Part shown: positions 27,573 to 35,210 of the stretch, piece after piece
How the letters are laid out: each line of letters begins with the position of its first letter
Position numbering within the stretch: the stretch's first letter is position 1
IMG/VR virus record: IMGVR_UViG_3300038463_000246
Location: 1 to 39,680 of that record
Strand: one strand, 5' to 3'
Length of the DNA: 39,680 bases
DNA from: a virus
Notes under the pieces: model-generated
Told to the model about the DNA's origin: nothing
Database searches by the model: none
The model's input: the letters and a program-made list of their open reading frames with translations, nothing else
Translations under genes and position numbers: made by a program

Positions 27573-27964
27573 ACGACATCCGCTGAAAGAGCATGACGCG
27601 CCTCCGCGATATGCGGCTTAGCTGTATCGGTAATATGGATTAGCCGCCCCCACGCCACCAACAAGTCTTTACCGATCTCGTCGGTCAGTATCTCGAACAG
27701 CGGCTCAAGATCCTGTAACGCTTCGGGAGCGACGTTGTTGAGGTCCAGCTTATACTCGCCTGGCTTATTCGCTCCGTCCGGGAAGGTAAACGTGACAAAC
27801 GGGAGGCGCTTACTGCCGTCAACTTTGTCTTCGTGTACAAGATTGTGCAGGTGCGCCTTCGCCTGGGTGAAGTACCGGTACGCGTTGGTCTGCCTCTGCA
27901 AGTCTGTATTGAGCTGTTGTACACAGTGTGCGCACTCGCTCAAGGTCATTTTGTCTTCAGCCAT
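27569..27964 (-). CDS. Phage protein of unknown function
   Basis: 131 residues from ATG 27964, which overlaps the upstream stop (TAATG). A helical N-terminus with Cys residues (MTLSECAHCVQQLNTDLQRQTNAYRYFTQAKAHLHNLVHED), a beta-like centre (LPFVTFTFPDGANKPGEYKLDLNN) and a helical end. No family recognised. Confidence 0.7.
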   Translation of the reverse strand: MAEDKMTLSECAHCVQQLNTDLQRQTNAYRYFTQAKAHLHNLVHEDKVDGSKRLPFVTFTFPDGANKPGEYKLDLNNVAPEALQDLEPLFEILTDEIGKDLLVAWGRLIHITDTAKPHIAEARHALSADVV

Positions 27965-28386
27965 TATTCCGTCCTCGCTGCGAAGCCGATCCACACCCGC
28001 ATAACATTTTGCCCGTCTTCCGCCTGCAAGGCTTGTGCGGGTGTGCCGATTACAATATGTGTGTGTACCGCATTCGGATACGCCTCAGACAAGCACTGCG
28101 TCATATCCATGATGCCGAGAACTCCTTGCGGTAGGTCCTGGCTAATACGGTACGGTAGCAGGGGCACGCGTACGAGCTGCCCCTCTCGCACGTACGACCA
28201 CGCCCGGTTATCGTCCGGCTGATTGGTGATCATTGGCAGTATCCGCGCGTGCCACACCGCACCCTTTTCGAGCGGCAGGGTTATCTGCACCATAGGCAGT
28301 TTCGAAATCGGGTCCAACGGTACTGTTGGATTGTTGAAGTACGGCGTTACATCCAAGAACGACGCCGTATGTGTTGTTCGTGCCAT
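27964..28386 (-). CDS. Phage protein of unknown function
   Basis: 140 residues: MARTTHTASFLDVTPYFNNPTVPLDPISKLPMVQITLPLEKGAVWHARILPMITN, largely beta-rich, ending HTHIVIGTPAQALQAEDGQNVMRVWIGFAARTE. No family recognised. It is the first gene after the 28398-28429 stem-loop, with AGGGGA close to the ATG. Confidence 0.65.
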   Translation of the reverse strand: MARTTHTASFLDVTPYFNNPTVPLDPISKLPMVQITLPLEKGAVWHARILPMITNQPDDNRAWSYVREGQLVRVPLLPYRISQDLPQGVLGIMDMTQCLSEAYPNAVHTHIVIGTPAQALQAEDGQNVMRVWIGFAARTE

Positions 28387-28397
28387 ATTCCCCTAGC

Positions 28398-28429
28398 TAG
28401 CCTACGCCGCACGAGTGCAGCGTAGGCTA
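28398..28429 (-). other. Stem-loop between two genes
   Basis: TAGCCTACGC, loop with a small GCAC/GTGC inner stem, GCGTAGGCTA on the minus strand. No T-run; it is followed by the ribosome-binding site of the 27964-28386 gene. It could be a processing site, a partial terminator, or a block on that ribosome-binding site. Confidence 0.65.
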
Positions 28430-28435
28430 TTGTTG

Positions 28436-29554
28436 TTACCGTCGGCGTGTCCGCGCGCCACGTTCACGTGCACGCGCTGCCGCTGCCTTTGCACGAGCGG
28501 CAGCATTCTTCTCCGCGCCGATGTTGATATAGTTATCCTCATCTTCTTCTTCCGTCTCCGCGACGGGTTCAGGTCCGAACGTGATAGCTGCATCATCGTC
28601 CTCCTCTTCCTCCTCGTCGTCGCCAGCCAAGTCTTCCAGGCTAACTACGGAGTCCTCCGCCTCGTCGTCGAAGCCAACGTCATCGTCGTCCTCGTCGACT
28701 TCGACTTCCTCCTCTTCCTCTTCTTCCTCCTCCGCGGCTGCGTCTGCCGCAGCTTGGGCACGGAGTTTACGCTGGATAGCAGCTTCAGCGAGCTTCAGCT
28801 GATCGTCCATCGTGCACGCACTCTCCACCATCTCTGCTACGCGCTTACGCGCTGCTTGGAGTTCGGTGAGGAGGGCGTCGTTAAGATTCCCCGCCGGGAT
28901 ATCCTCGACCCGCGCCTTGAGGTCAAAGGCGTCCCCGGTCCACGAGGACGACACCGCGTACACGAAAGCCTCTGCTTGCGCGGTGACGTGCTGTAAGCAC
29001 TTCTTAACGCTAGTGGGGATCTTCACCTTTGGCTTGGCTTTCCGAATACCCCGCTGCTTGCGGTTTACCAGCGCGGCAACCTGTTCACCTAGGGTGTCCA
29101 CGGGCCACCCCTTCTCTAGGGCGGCAGCCGCCAGATCCAGCCGCACGTCGGGATCGCCCACGCCCGCGAGCATGCAGATATGCCCCCACGTGAGCACGTT
29201 GCCAGCTTCGCCCGCCAGCTTCGTGTACTCTGTGAACGCCTTCTTTGTCCCGAACGCTTCCACCACGCGGAGCGCTTGGTACAACGGTCCCACGGTCTTA
29301 AAGCCCAAGGCGGCGGACACCCTACCGAGGATGTTCTTGCCGTAGTGATCCTTGTTCTTCTTGGCGTCCTCCTGCACACCAGTGAGCCGCACCCCGAGAT
29401 CCCAATACCAATTGAGATTCTCTTTGTTATGCTTCCGGATAATATCCGAGAGCTCTTTGAATACTTTGGATTCGTATTCGTTGAAGGAGGAGATCGCCTG
29501 AAGGGCGGTCATGTCATCAATCTTGGCTGGCAGCATTGCCTTTGTCTTAGCCAT
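28436..29554 (-). CDS. Phage protein with hyperacidic tail (DUF1016-like N-terminus, tentative)
   Basis: 372 residues. The N-terminal 110 residues (NWYWDLGVRLTGVQEDAKKNKDHYGKNILGRVSAALG ... LYQALRVVEAFG) recall the helical DUF1016/YhcG N-domain ('YWeiGr.I...q...yG..ll..ls..l'). I am unsure of this. The middle is helical with possible coiled coils. Residues about 275-345 are nearly all Glu/Asp (EEEEEEEEVEVDEDDDDVGFDDEAED), and the last 25 are Ala/Arg-rich and strongly basic (ARAKAAAARARERGARTRRR). The charge split could allow self-association or DNA mimicry plus binding. It is first upstream of the stem-loop. Confidence 0.65.
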   Translation of the reverse strand: MAKTKAMLPAKIDDMTALQAISSFNEYESKVFKELSDIIRKHNKENLNWYWDLGVRLTGVQEDAKKNKDHYGKNILGRVSAALGFKTVGPLYQALRVVEAFGTKKAFTEYTKLAGEAGNVLTWGHICMLAGVGDPDVRLDLAAAALEKGWPVDTLGEQVAALVNRKQRGIRKAKPKVKIPTSVKKCLQHVTAQAEAFVYAVSSSWTGDAFDLKARVEDIPAGNLNDALLTELQAARKRVAEMVESACTMDDQLKLAEAAIQRKLRAQAAADAAAEEEEEEEEEVEVDEDDDDVGFDDEAEDSVVSLEDLAGDDEEEEEDDDAAITFGPEPVAETEEEDEDNYINIGAEKNAAARAKAAAARARERGARTRRR

Positions 29555-29561
29555 TTGTCCT

Positions 29562-30644
29562 CTAACCTAGAAGGAAACTAAACGCAGCTCGCTCGAGCCG
29601 CTCGCGAATTGTATGATATCGCCCAACGCCTGTACGGCAGAGCGTTAACACAAGATCTCTGTACGTCCGTGTTGCAACTTCAGTAATCTCGATCTTGGCG
29701 GGTATATTTTTGCCGTCTGCGCCTTGGAACAAGGCTTTGCGCATAACCTCGTCGGCTAGGGTTGCCCCAGTATACTTAGCTATCTGCCGGGTATACCGCC
29801 GACGTGTGACGTCAGAGATTTTGTTAGCGACAACAACATTCAACGGGGCGTACAGCTTATTATAGATCCCAGGACAGTGTTGACGTAGCGCCACGTAGCG
29901 TTCTACAGCCCAATCTACGAGTTTAGCGAGACGTGGCTCAAAATCACTCTGGGTGTGCGCTATATGCTTCATTTCTCCGAGCGCAAAGCTATCCTCTACA
30001 AACAGCGTAGGTCCAGCGTGTATACCCGCCTCTCCAGCCTCGCTGTTTGTGAAGTATAACCCAGGCACCAGTAGCAATTGTCCCAAACTGTAACACCGGT
30101 TGATGAGCGTAAACGCAAAGCGTCTGCCCGTTAACGACGCGCGTGCAAACGTAGTCGTCGGGTACAAGTCGGTAATCATATCCCTGACGGTTGTATACAA
30201 CTGGTGGTGTGGCTGGTAACGGTATCTCGCTCCCACAATGCCGTCAACTGTCTTGCTCTCGGTATTCAGGATGAGCGCTTTACAGGAGATGCCGTCAGGT
30301 ACAGTGAAGCGCAGACGCACTACCTTGTTGATTATCTCCGTAGCCAACGCAGGAGAGGTGTACGCGTCCAAGGATCGTGCGTTACCCACCACCGCCCCAA
30401 CATCCGCAACAAGCCCGTATAAGCCTTTAGCCGTATATGTGCAGAGCTGTTTGAATGCTAGGGGTGTAAGGTAGTAGTCATTGCTAGCAAGCTTGCCGTC
30501 AGGCTTTAGCTCGATATCCCGGGGCGAGGAGATTAACTGCTTGACGGTGGCGTTGTCGATCCGCTCCAAGTGCGCCAGCATCGTATCCTCTTCTCCGGAC
30601 GCGAACGTCTGGAGGTGTTGGCGCATTACTAGGGACGTACGCAT
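29562..30644 (-). CDS. Phage protein, possibly DUF932-like
   Basis: 360 residues: HLERIDNATVKQLISSPRDIELKPDGKLASNDYYLTPLAFKQLCTYTAKG, then VDGIVGARYRYQPHHQLYTTVRDMI, RRFAFTLINRCYSLGQLLLVPGLYFTNSEAG and a helical C-terminal half. The order (a conserved 'l.p.A...l' motif, 'RY' motif, then a display of beta-strands) reminds me of the DUF932 plasmid/phage family, without certainty. No catalytic motif identified. It begins 1 bp after the upstream stop. Confidence 0.6.
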   Translation of the reverse strand: MRTSLVMRQHLQTFASGEEDTMLAHLERIDNATVKQLISSPRDIELKPDGKLASNDYYLTPLAFKQLCTYTAKGLYGLVADVGAVVGNARSLDAYTSPALATEIINKVVRLRFTVPDGISCKALILNTESKTVDGIVGARYRYQPHHQLYTTVRDMITDLYPTTTFARASLTGRRFAFTLINRCYSLGQLLLVPGLYFTNSEAGEAGIHAGPTLFVEDSFALGEMKHIAHTQSDFEPRLAKLVDWAVERYVALRQHCPGIYNKLYAPLNVVVANKISDVTRRRYTRQIAKYTGATLADEVMRKALFQGADGKNIPAKIEITEVATRTYRDLVLTLCRTGVGRYHTIRERLERAAFSFLLG

Positions 30645-31127
30645 CTACCACTCCTCATAAGGACCCAGCCGCGACATCAAGCTCCCCAGGGTCTCGAAGT
30701 AGAAGTACTTGTTGTAGATCTTGGTGTAGAAGCCAGCGGTGCCCAACCGTGTAATGCCCCAATCATGCCACACGTACAACCCACCGTACCACGGCACGAC
30801 TATACCTAGCATTCCCTCTGCGTCAGGGCAATCTGCGAACGCATCCTCGTACGCAGCGTATAGCCGCGTCTTAGTGGGTCTGGACATAATGTCCTTTATC
30901 AGGGTAGCGCGCTCGCGCTTCGGCACAGCGGCTACAACTAAGCGCAGGGGGAAGCCCATATCCACCAAGTCTTTAAACGTCTGCGCGGTACTTTTCTTAA
31001 TACCAGCAGCTTTCAGTATCCTCCCCACCGCCGCGTGCTCGACTTGCGCCTCACGACACAAGCCAGCACGGTTAGCAAGGAAGTCAGCTACCGGATCATT
31101 CGTCGGGTTCGTCGGCTGGTCCATCAT
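30645..31127 (-). CDS. Phage protein of unknown function
   Basis: 160 residues from ATG 31127 (a second ATG follows), overlapping the RecA-like gene's end by 32 bp; the ribosome-binding site is weak, so coupling is likely. Helical N-terminus (DPVADFLANRAGLCREAQVEHAAVGRILKAAGIKKSTAQTFKDLVDMGF), then MLGIVVPWYGGLYVWHDWGITRLGTAGFYTKIYNKYFYFETLG, rich in aromatics. No family recognised; a role with the recombinase is inferred only from position. Confidence 0.65.
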   Translation of the reverse strand: MMDQPTNPTNDPVADFLANRAGLCREAQVEHAAVGRILKAAGIKKSTAQTFKDLVDMGFPLRLVVAAVPKRERATLIKDIMSRPTKTRLYAAYEDAFADCPDAEGMLGIVVPWYGGLYVWHDWGITRLGTAGFYTKIYNKYFYFETLGSLMSRLGPYEEW

Positions 31128-32457
31128 CGGTATTGTTATCGTAAAGGGTTGCTTCCTGCAGCGCTTGCAAGCGTTTGATAGCATCATCTGCTGCGTCAGC
31201 TTGCGCAGCTACGTACGCGTGCTCCTCAAGCTGGCTCATATAGTCCACCCCTGGGCGGAAGAAGGGACGGCGTTGGATGCCTGTAACTGTGTAAATGTCC
31301 GCAAGGACTTCAGGACGAGTCTCCAGTAGGACGCCGAGCTCGTGTGCAGACATCGCGTCAGAGGCGGAAACGCCGAGTCGATTGGAATAGTAGAGTTTCC
31401 CAGCAGACCCGCCAGATTTCTCCCTGATGTCGCACGCCTCCTTGAGCTTGGGTTGCAGCAGTTTCTTTTTGGCATCAGACAAACCGAGCCCATCTGATAG
31501 GAAAAGGATTCCCGCCTCCCACCACTCGAAACGGCTGTGCAAGCGATGCACGCCAGGCGCGTCCTCGTTGTACCACGTCTTGAACCGCACCTGGATACGA
31601 ATACGGTCTGGCCCGTACGAATTTTTGATCGTCTGCATGGAGATGGTAGCCGCTTTGTAGTTAGCAAACTCCTTAATCTGACCCATGCGCTCGAGATTGA
31701 AGATCGCCGCGCACTGAAATTTAAGGCTCCACCCCCCTGGAATGTTGTAGTCAGGATTACCTCGCTCATCCATTGCTAGTTTTAGGTGGTTAACGCCGAT
31801 AAAGGTCATCGGCCACCCGAGGATCTTCTGTGGGTACGCCCTCATGTAGTCAGCCATGTTCTTGGCTTCAATCGGATAGTGGAGACCTGCGTGTCCCTCT
31901 TCATCTATCTTCTTGATGGTCTGCGCGCTCGCCTTGCCGGTGAGCGAGTCCACTACGATGCAGTAGGGCTTAGTGCGGCCAGGTCCCGCTGACTGTCCTG
32001 ATAACTTCTGTACTTCGTTGGTCAGGTACGTACATTTATCCTGCCAGTGCTCTTGCGTTTGGCAGTCTTCTACGTGTACGGCGCCGCTATCGTAGTTTAG
32101 CACCGAGTTGCGCAGCTCTGGTGTTGGTTTAGTTTCAGCCTCTAGTAAGATGCCCATGCCGCCACAAATACGGTGCCAACGAATCACCTCGGCGGCAAAC
32201 GTGGATTTGTACGACGCCTGTGGCCCCACTGCTTGATAAATACAGCTCAGAGGCAAACCCTCATTTTGTAGCAAGTATCTGATGATAAATGCAGGCACGG
32301 GTAATACGGTGATCATAGGGCTATGCCCTACCAGTATGCCCTTCTTCTGCAACTTGGCGTGCACGTTCTGCACCACCCGCGCGAAGAATTCATCTACAGT
32401 TGGCTGTCCCGTGGCTGTATCTATTACTTCAGCTACGCGAGCTTTTCGTTTTGCCAT
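31096..32457 (-). CDS. RecA-like recombinase/ATPase
   Basis: 453 residues. Walker A is GPQASYKST (residues about 82-90; G-x4-K-S/T relaxed), Walker B is PYCIVVDSLTG, with LLEAETKPTPELR in between in the position of the RecA catalytic Glu, and SLKFQCAAIFNLERMG beyond. It should form filaments on single-stranded DNA and drive strand exchange, or act as a Sak4/UvsX-type ATPase. It is longer than bacterial RecA (about 350); the C-terminal 130 residues (LYSNRLGVSASDAMSAHELG in part) are extra. A UUCG-loop hairpin lies directly upstream. Confidence 0.85.
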   Translation of the reverse strand: MAKRKARVAEVIDTATGQPTVDEFFARVVQNVHAKLQKKGILVGHSPMITVLPVPAFIIRYLLQNEGLPLSCIYQAVGPQASYKSTFAAEVIRWHRICGGMGILLEAETKPTPELRNSVLNYDSGAVHVEDCQTQEHWQDKCTYLTNEVQKLSGQSAGPGRTKPYCIVVDSLTGKASAQTIKKIDEEGHAGLHYPIEAKNMADYMRAYPQKILGWPMTFIGVNHLKLAMDERGNPDYNIPGGWSLKFQCAAIFNLERMGQIKEFANYKAATISMQTIKNSYGPDRIRIQVRFKTWYNEDAPGVHRLHSRFEWWEAGILFLSDGLGLSDAKKKLLQPKLKEACDIREKSGGSAGKLYYSNRLGVSASDAMSAHELGVLLETRPEVLADIYTVTGIQRRPFFRPGVDYMSQLEEHAYVAAQADAADDAIKRLQALQEATLYDNNTDDGPADEPDE

Positions 32458-32475
32458 TTGTGGCTCCTAAATGAA

Positions 32476-32505
32476 ACTACCCAGCAGGCGAACCTGCTGG
32501 GTAGT
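32476..32505 (-). terminator. UUCG-tetraloop hairpin before the RecA-like gene
   Basis: ACTACCCAGCAGG, loop TTCG, CCTGCTGGGTAGT on the minus strand, then TTCATTTAGGAG. A 13-bp perfect stem with a C(UUCG)G-like stable loop. The T-run is short, so it may be a weak terminator or an mRNA-stabilising element setting RecA levels. Confidence 0.6.
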
Positions 32506-32527
32506 CGACCAAGCGTTTTAACTGCGT

Positions 32528-33811
32528 TTACTGCCGTGCACGTCGCCGTGCACGCTCCAACGCGTCAGCGGTGGCGCGGGTGCGCGCTCCGTCTGCGTGT
32601 GTAGGTTGCGCGTCGAACGGCACTTCGGGTGTGGGCGTCGCTACCGCCTCCGCTATTTCTGCGGGGGTCACAGAGCCAGTCTCTTCCGCAACCTCTGCGG
32701 GAGGTGCCACGGGTGCGGGAGGAGGCGTACGCCGTCCGCCAGCAATCGTGGTGGTACCAGGCGCAGGCGTGCGCGTATTGACCGCGCCGACTACAGGTCC
32801 ACCACCGTTGGCTTCCGCACGCGCCTTATCGTGCACTGCCTGCGGGATGTACTCCCCGTAAACGTCTCCGAGGGCGTACACCACCGCGGATGCGGGGATG
32901 CCAGCATTGCAAATCAAACCGACTTGCTCCTCGATGGTTGGGATACGGACGATGTTGTCCCACAGCTTAACGTGGGCATTAGCCAAATCGGCTACCGTAT
33001 CGAAGTTCGGGGCGACGCTATTCCACACGTCCAGGAACTCCACCTCGTAGCGCATGTTTTCAGCGGCGCTTCCGCCGCCTACCGAAGCAAGCGAGCGAGA
33101 GGGTCCTGCTGCGGCAGCGCGATTCTGCGTGCCAGCTTGGTGGAACTGGATAAAGTACCCAGCGTCGAGATCTGTGGCGTCGCCGTAGACGAGTTCGCCG
33201 TTAACGTCCCGCTCTTCCAGCTTCTCCAAGAGCGCGTTGCCAGCGGACTGGGACAGTAGCATCACGATAGGACGATCTTCCATTTTGCTGCCCTTCATGG
33301 ACATCTTGGATTTATGTTCCATCAGCACGCCTTGGAGCAGGAAGCCGTCCTTTGGCGGTGTGAGTGGCGCGGAGCGCCCAGCTGCACCGAAAATCAGGGG
33401 ATTCCAGCTTGCCAGCCCAGAACCTGCCTTGATGGCTTGATTGATAGCACGATAGAGCATCCAGACAGGATTCTGCTGGTCGTCGATCGTCTTGTTCATC
33501 GGGTCCTTGATTACGAAGGTAATCCCAGGATTGCCGAGAGAGTGCGCCATATCGTACCGGCGAATCCAATCGCCAAAGTCACGCGGCTCGTCTGAGAGCC
33601 GGAACGGGTCCCACTCTTGTGGGGCTTCGGGGTTACGCCCCGGGAACGGGCGGATGACAGTACGAGTACCCTGCCACGTGGGCCGGTACACCGAACAGCC
33701 TGCGCTGTCCTTGAGGACATACATGCCCTGAAGACCCTGCTGTGAAGATTGTCCTTCGCTGGACATCCGGTAGCGACCGGTAGAAGTAGCAACTGCGCCT
33801 TGGCGTGTCAC
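32528..33811 (-). CDS. Phage protein of unknown function upstream of RecA
   Basis: 427 residues from GTG 33811 (GGAGA 9 nt upstream). A Gln/Ser-rich start is followed by a globular region (DSAGCSVYRPTWQGTRTVIRPFPGRNPEAPQEWDPFRLSDEPRDFGDWIRRYDMA ... TFVIKDPMNKTID). The end is a Pro/Ala/Glu tail (PPPAPVAPPAEVAEETGSVTPAEIAEAVATPTPEVPF) with a basic finish (ALERARRRARQ). No ATPase or nuclease motif. Location between polymerase and RecA suggests a replication/recombination accessory protein such as a single-stranded DNA-binding protein, but I cannot show an OB fold. Confidence 0.65.
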   Translation of the reverse strand: MTRQGAVATSTGRYRMSSEGQSSQQGLQGMYVLKDSAGCSVYRPTWQGTRTVIRPFPGRNPEAPQEWDPFRLSDEPRDFGDWIRRYDMAHSLGNPGITFVIKDPMNKTIDDQQNPVWMLYRAINQAIKAGSGLASWNPLIFGAAGRSAPLTPPKDGFLLQGVLMEHKSKMSMKGSKMEDRPIVMLLSQSAGNALLEKLEERDVNGELVYGDATDLDAGYFIQFHQAGTQNRAAAAGPSRSLASVGGGSAAENMRYEVEFLDVWNSVAPNFDTVADLANAHVKLWDNIVRIPTIEEQVGLICNAGIPASAVVYALGDVYGEYIPQAVHDKARAEANGGGPVVGAVNTRTPAPGTTTIAGGRRTPPPAPVAPPAEVAEETGSVTPAEIAEAVATPTPEVPFDAQPTHADGARTRATADALERARRRARQ

Positions 33812-33930
33812 TGTTTTGATTCTCCAAAAAGAAAAAGGTTGTAAGTCAGTAAGTTAACGGTTTCGTCAACTGCATGGTCATTATCGCATAAAGACCGTTG
33901 GTCTGCTAGATACTTTTGTACGTTTAACAT
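33808..33930 (-). CDS. 40-residue small protein after the polymerase
   Basis: A 40-codon frame: MLNVQKYLADQRSLCDNDHA then VDETVNLLTYNLFLFGESKQ. It starts 1 bp after the polymerase stop (TAA-c-ATG), and its TGA overlaps the next gene's GTG. Acidic, helical N-terminus and a hydrophobic C-terminal part. The ribosome-binding site is weak, so it probably depends on termination-reinitiation. It accounts for almost all of the 120-bp gap; a GATAAT stretch inside it could also act as a -10 box. Confidence 0.5.
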   Translation of the reverse strand: MLNVQKYLADQRSLCDNDHAVDETVNLLTYNLFLFGESKQ

Positions 33931-33931
33931 G

Positions 33932-34270
33932 TTACTCTGCGTACGTGTGGCTAATGCCCAACGTATCGCACTCCTTTGTGCTTATATGCATGCCGTAACG
34001 TGCATAACATTCGATGTCTAGACCGAAATGGTATAGCGGCGAGTCGGTATATGGCACTCCGTCCAAATCCGCTGATTTGAATGCTACAGAGTCTACCATG
34101 CACTCTGGCATAATCTCATTGTATACTGTGTCTATAGATCGTGCTGTAGTTTCTATAATTATAGCATCATGTAGTTGTAAAACTATCTTATAACCCAACT
34201 CTGCTTTGCGCGGATGGTTATATAAATAGTACAGCGCAATGCTTACAGCATCCGCTACTTGTGATTGCAA
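33932..34270 (-). CDS. DNA polymerase, 3' exon (palm motif C and C-terminus)
   Basis: 112 residues continuing the polymerase after splicing: LQSQVADAVSIALYYLYNHP, then LGYKIVLQLHDAIIIET, which contains family A motif C (QLHDAIIIE for the usual QVHDELVFE) with the second catalytic Asp. A C-terminal tail of about 60 residues follows. Read alone from an internal start it would be a useless fragment; with the intron removed it completes the enzyme in frame (NFL + LQSQVADAV, equal to the usual 'NFPIQ..aAD'). Confidence 0.9.
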   Translation of the reverse strand: MQSQVADAVSIALYYLYNHPRKAELGYKIVLQLHDAIIIETTARSIDTVYNEIMPECMVDSVAFKSADLDGVPYTDSPLYHFGLDIECYARYGMHISTKECDTLGISHTYAE

Positions 34271-35210
34271 CAAAATTGTTAACCGACAGGCTCTTTATCC
34301 CATCGCTCTATCGCTTTATTGATAAGTTGTGCATAGCCACGTAAGAAATAGCGAAATTCTTCAGCGGTCATAGTAAATTTAAGCAAATTACAGGGTTTAC
34401 AGCACAAGCATAGATTACTTAATTGCTGACCACCGTCACGTGACCACGGAATAATATGATCCACTGTCATATTATTTGCAGTAAGTTCGATACCACAATA
34501 AGAGCATAGGTGTTGTTTCTCAAACATCTGTGCTAGATCTTGTGGCTTCACTTCATATGCTAAATCCGTTAAGTCCAATGCAGAAAGCGGCAATCTGCGT
34601 ATTCTGGCTAAACGTTGCCTAGTAGCGCTGTTAACGCTATATGCTCTACGCCGCCAAAAGTTTTCGTTTATACCGCTATGCTCACCACGTTTTACATACC
34701 TGCTAGTCAAACATGCATCGCAGATTTTGTTTAGCTTACCTTTTCGCTTCGGCTGCGATGTAGAAAACTCAGATAGAACTCGCAATTTACGACATATACT
34801 ACAGATACGCTTGCCGCGCTTGCGTAATTTGCTGTTTTCTTTGATAAGATCGTCTCTGTTCAACGCGCGGCGTTTGCGCATACCATCGCTGCGCCATTTT
34901 CTTTGGCATTCTATACAGCGTGTCTGCCCATAAGGAGCTGGCTTAACTTTACACTCTTTGCACAACTTAACAATATTTGCTGCGATAGTTCGGACCATAT
35001 CATACACTTTCGTGTTGGGGCGCTCTTGTTGGTTTTATTGGTAGATTTCCTCAACCATTGGTCTCTGCACCTTCTTGCCTACATTAAAATCATTCTGCAA
35101 GCTTGGCTCAGGATCACCATAAGTTACAACGCATTGTATGCTATATTGTAAATTATTGCAACTGGCTTTCCCTGAGTTCACCCCATTTTACTTCCTCAAG
35201 CAGCTGGTTT
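34271..35210 (-). mobile_element. Group I intron in the DNA polymerase gene
   Basis: 940 nt. The 5' splice site after CTT sits in a P1 hairpin: exon ACTTCCTT pairs with intron GAGGAAGT, including the required U-G pair at the splice site. P4 pairs CTCAGG (about 35171-35176) with CCTGAG (about 35107-35112). P7 pairs GACCA (R element GTGCAGAGACCA, about 35059-35070) with TGGTC (S element, about 34993-34997), a covarying version of GACTA/TAGTC. The last intron base is G, and the 3' exon starts TTGCAATCA in frame. The core is complete in the first 220 nt, and the HNH gene occupies the rest. Confidence 0.93.
34279..35007 (-). CDS. HNH homing endonuclease encoded in the intron
   Basis: 242 residues from GTG 35007 (or ATG 34998), beginning inside the S element of the ribozyme. 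Two Cys pairs near the N-terminus (CKEC, CIEC) and another two (CSICRK, CDAC) are zinc-ribbon-like and may read DNA. The C-terminal catalytic part is CSYCGIELTANNMTVDHIIPWSRDGGQQLSNLCLCCKPCNLLK, a full HNH motif with zinc Cys pairs. It would cut intronless polymerase alleles and spread the intron. It ends 8 nt before the 3' splice site. Confidence 0.92.
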   Translation of the reverse strand: MYDMVRTIAANIVKLCKECKVKPAPYGQTRCIECQRKWRSDGMRKRRALNRDDLIKENSKLRKRGKRICSICRKLRVLSEFSTSQPKRKGKLNKICDACLTSRYVKRGEHSGINENFWRRRAYSVNSATRQRLARIRRLPLSALDLTDLAYEVKPQDLAQMFEKQHLCSYCGIELTANNMTVDHIIPWSRDGGQQLSNLCLCCKPCNLLKFTMTAEEFRYFLRGYAQLINKAIERWDKEPVG

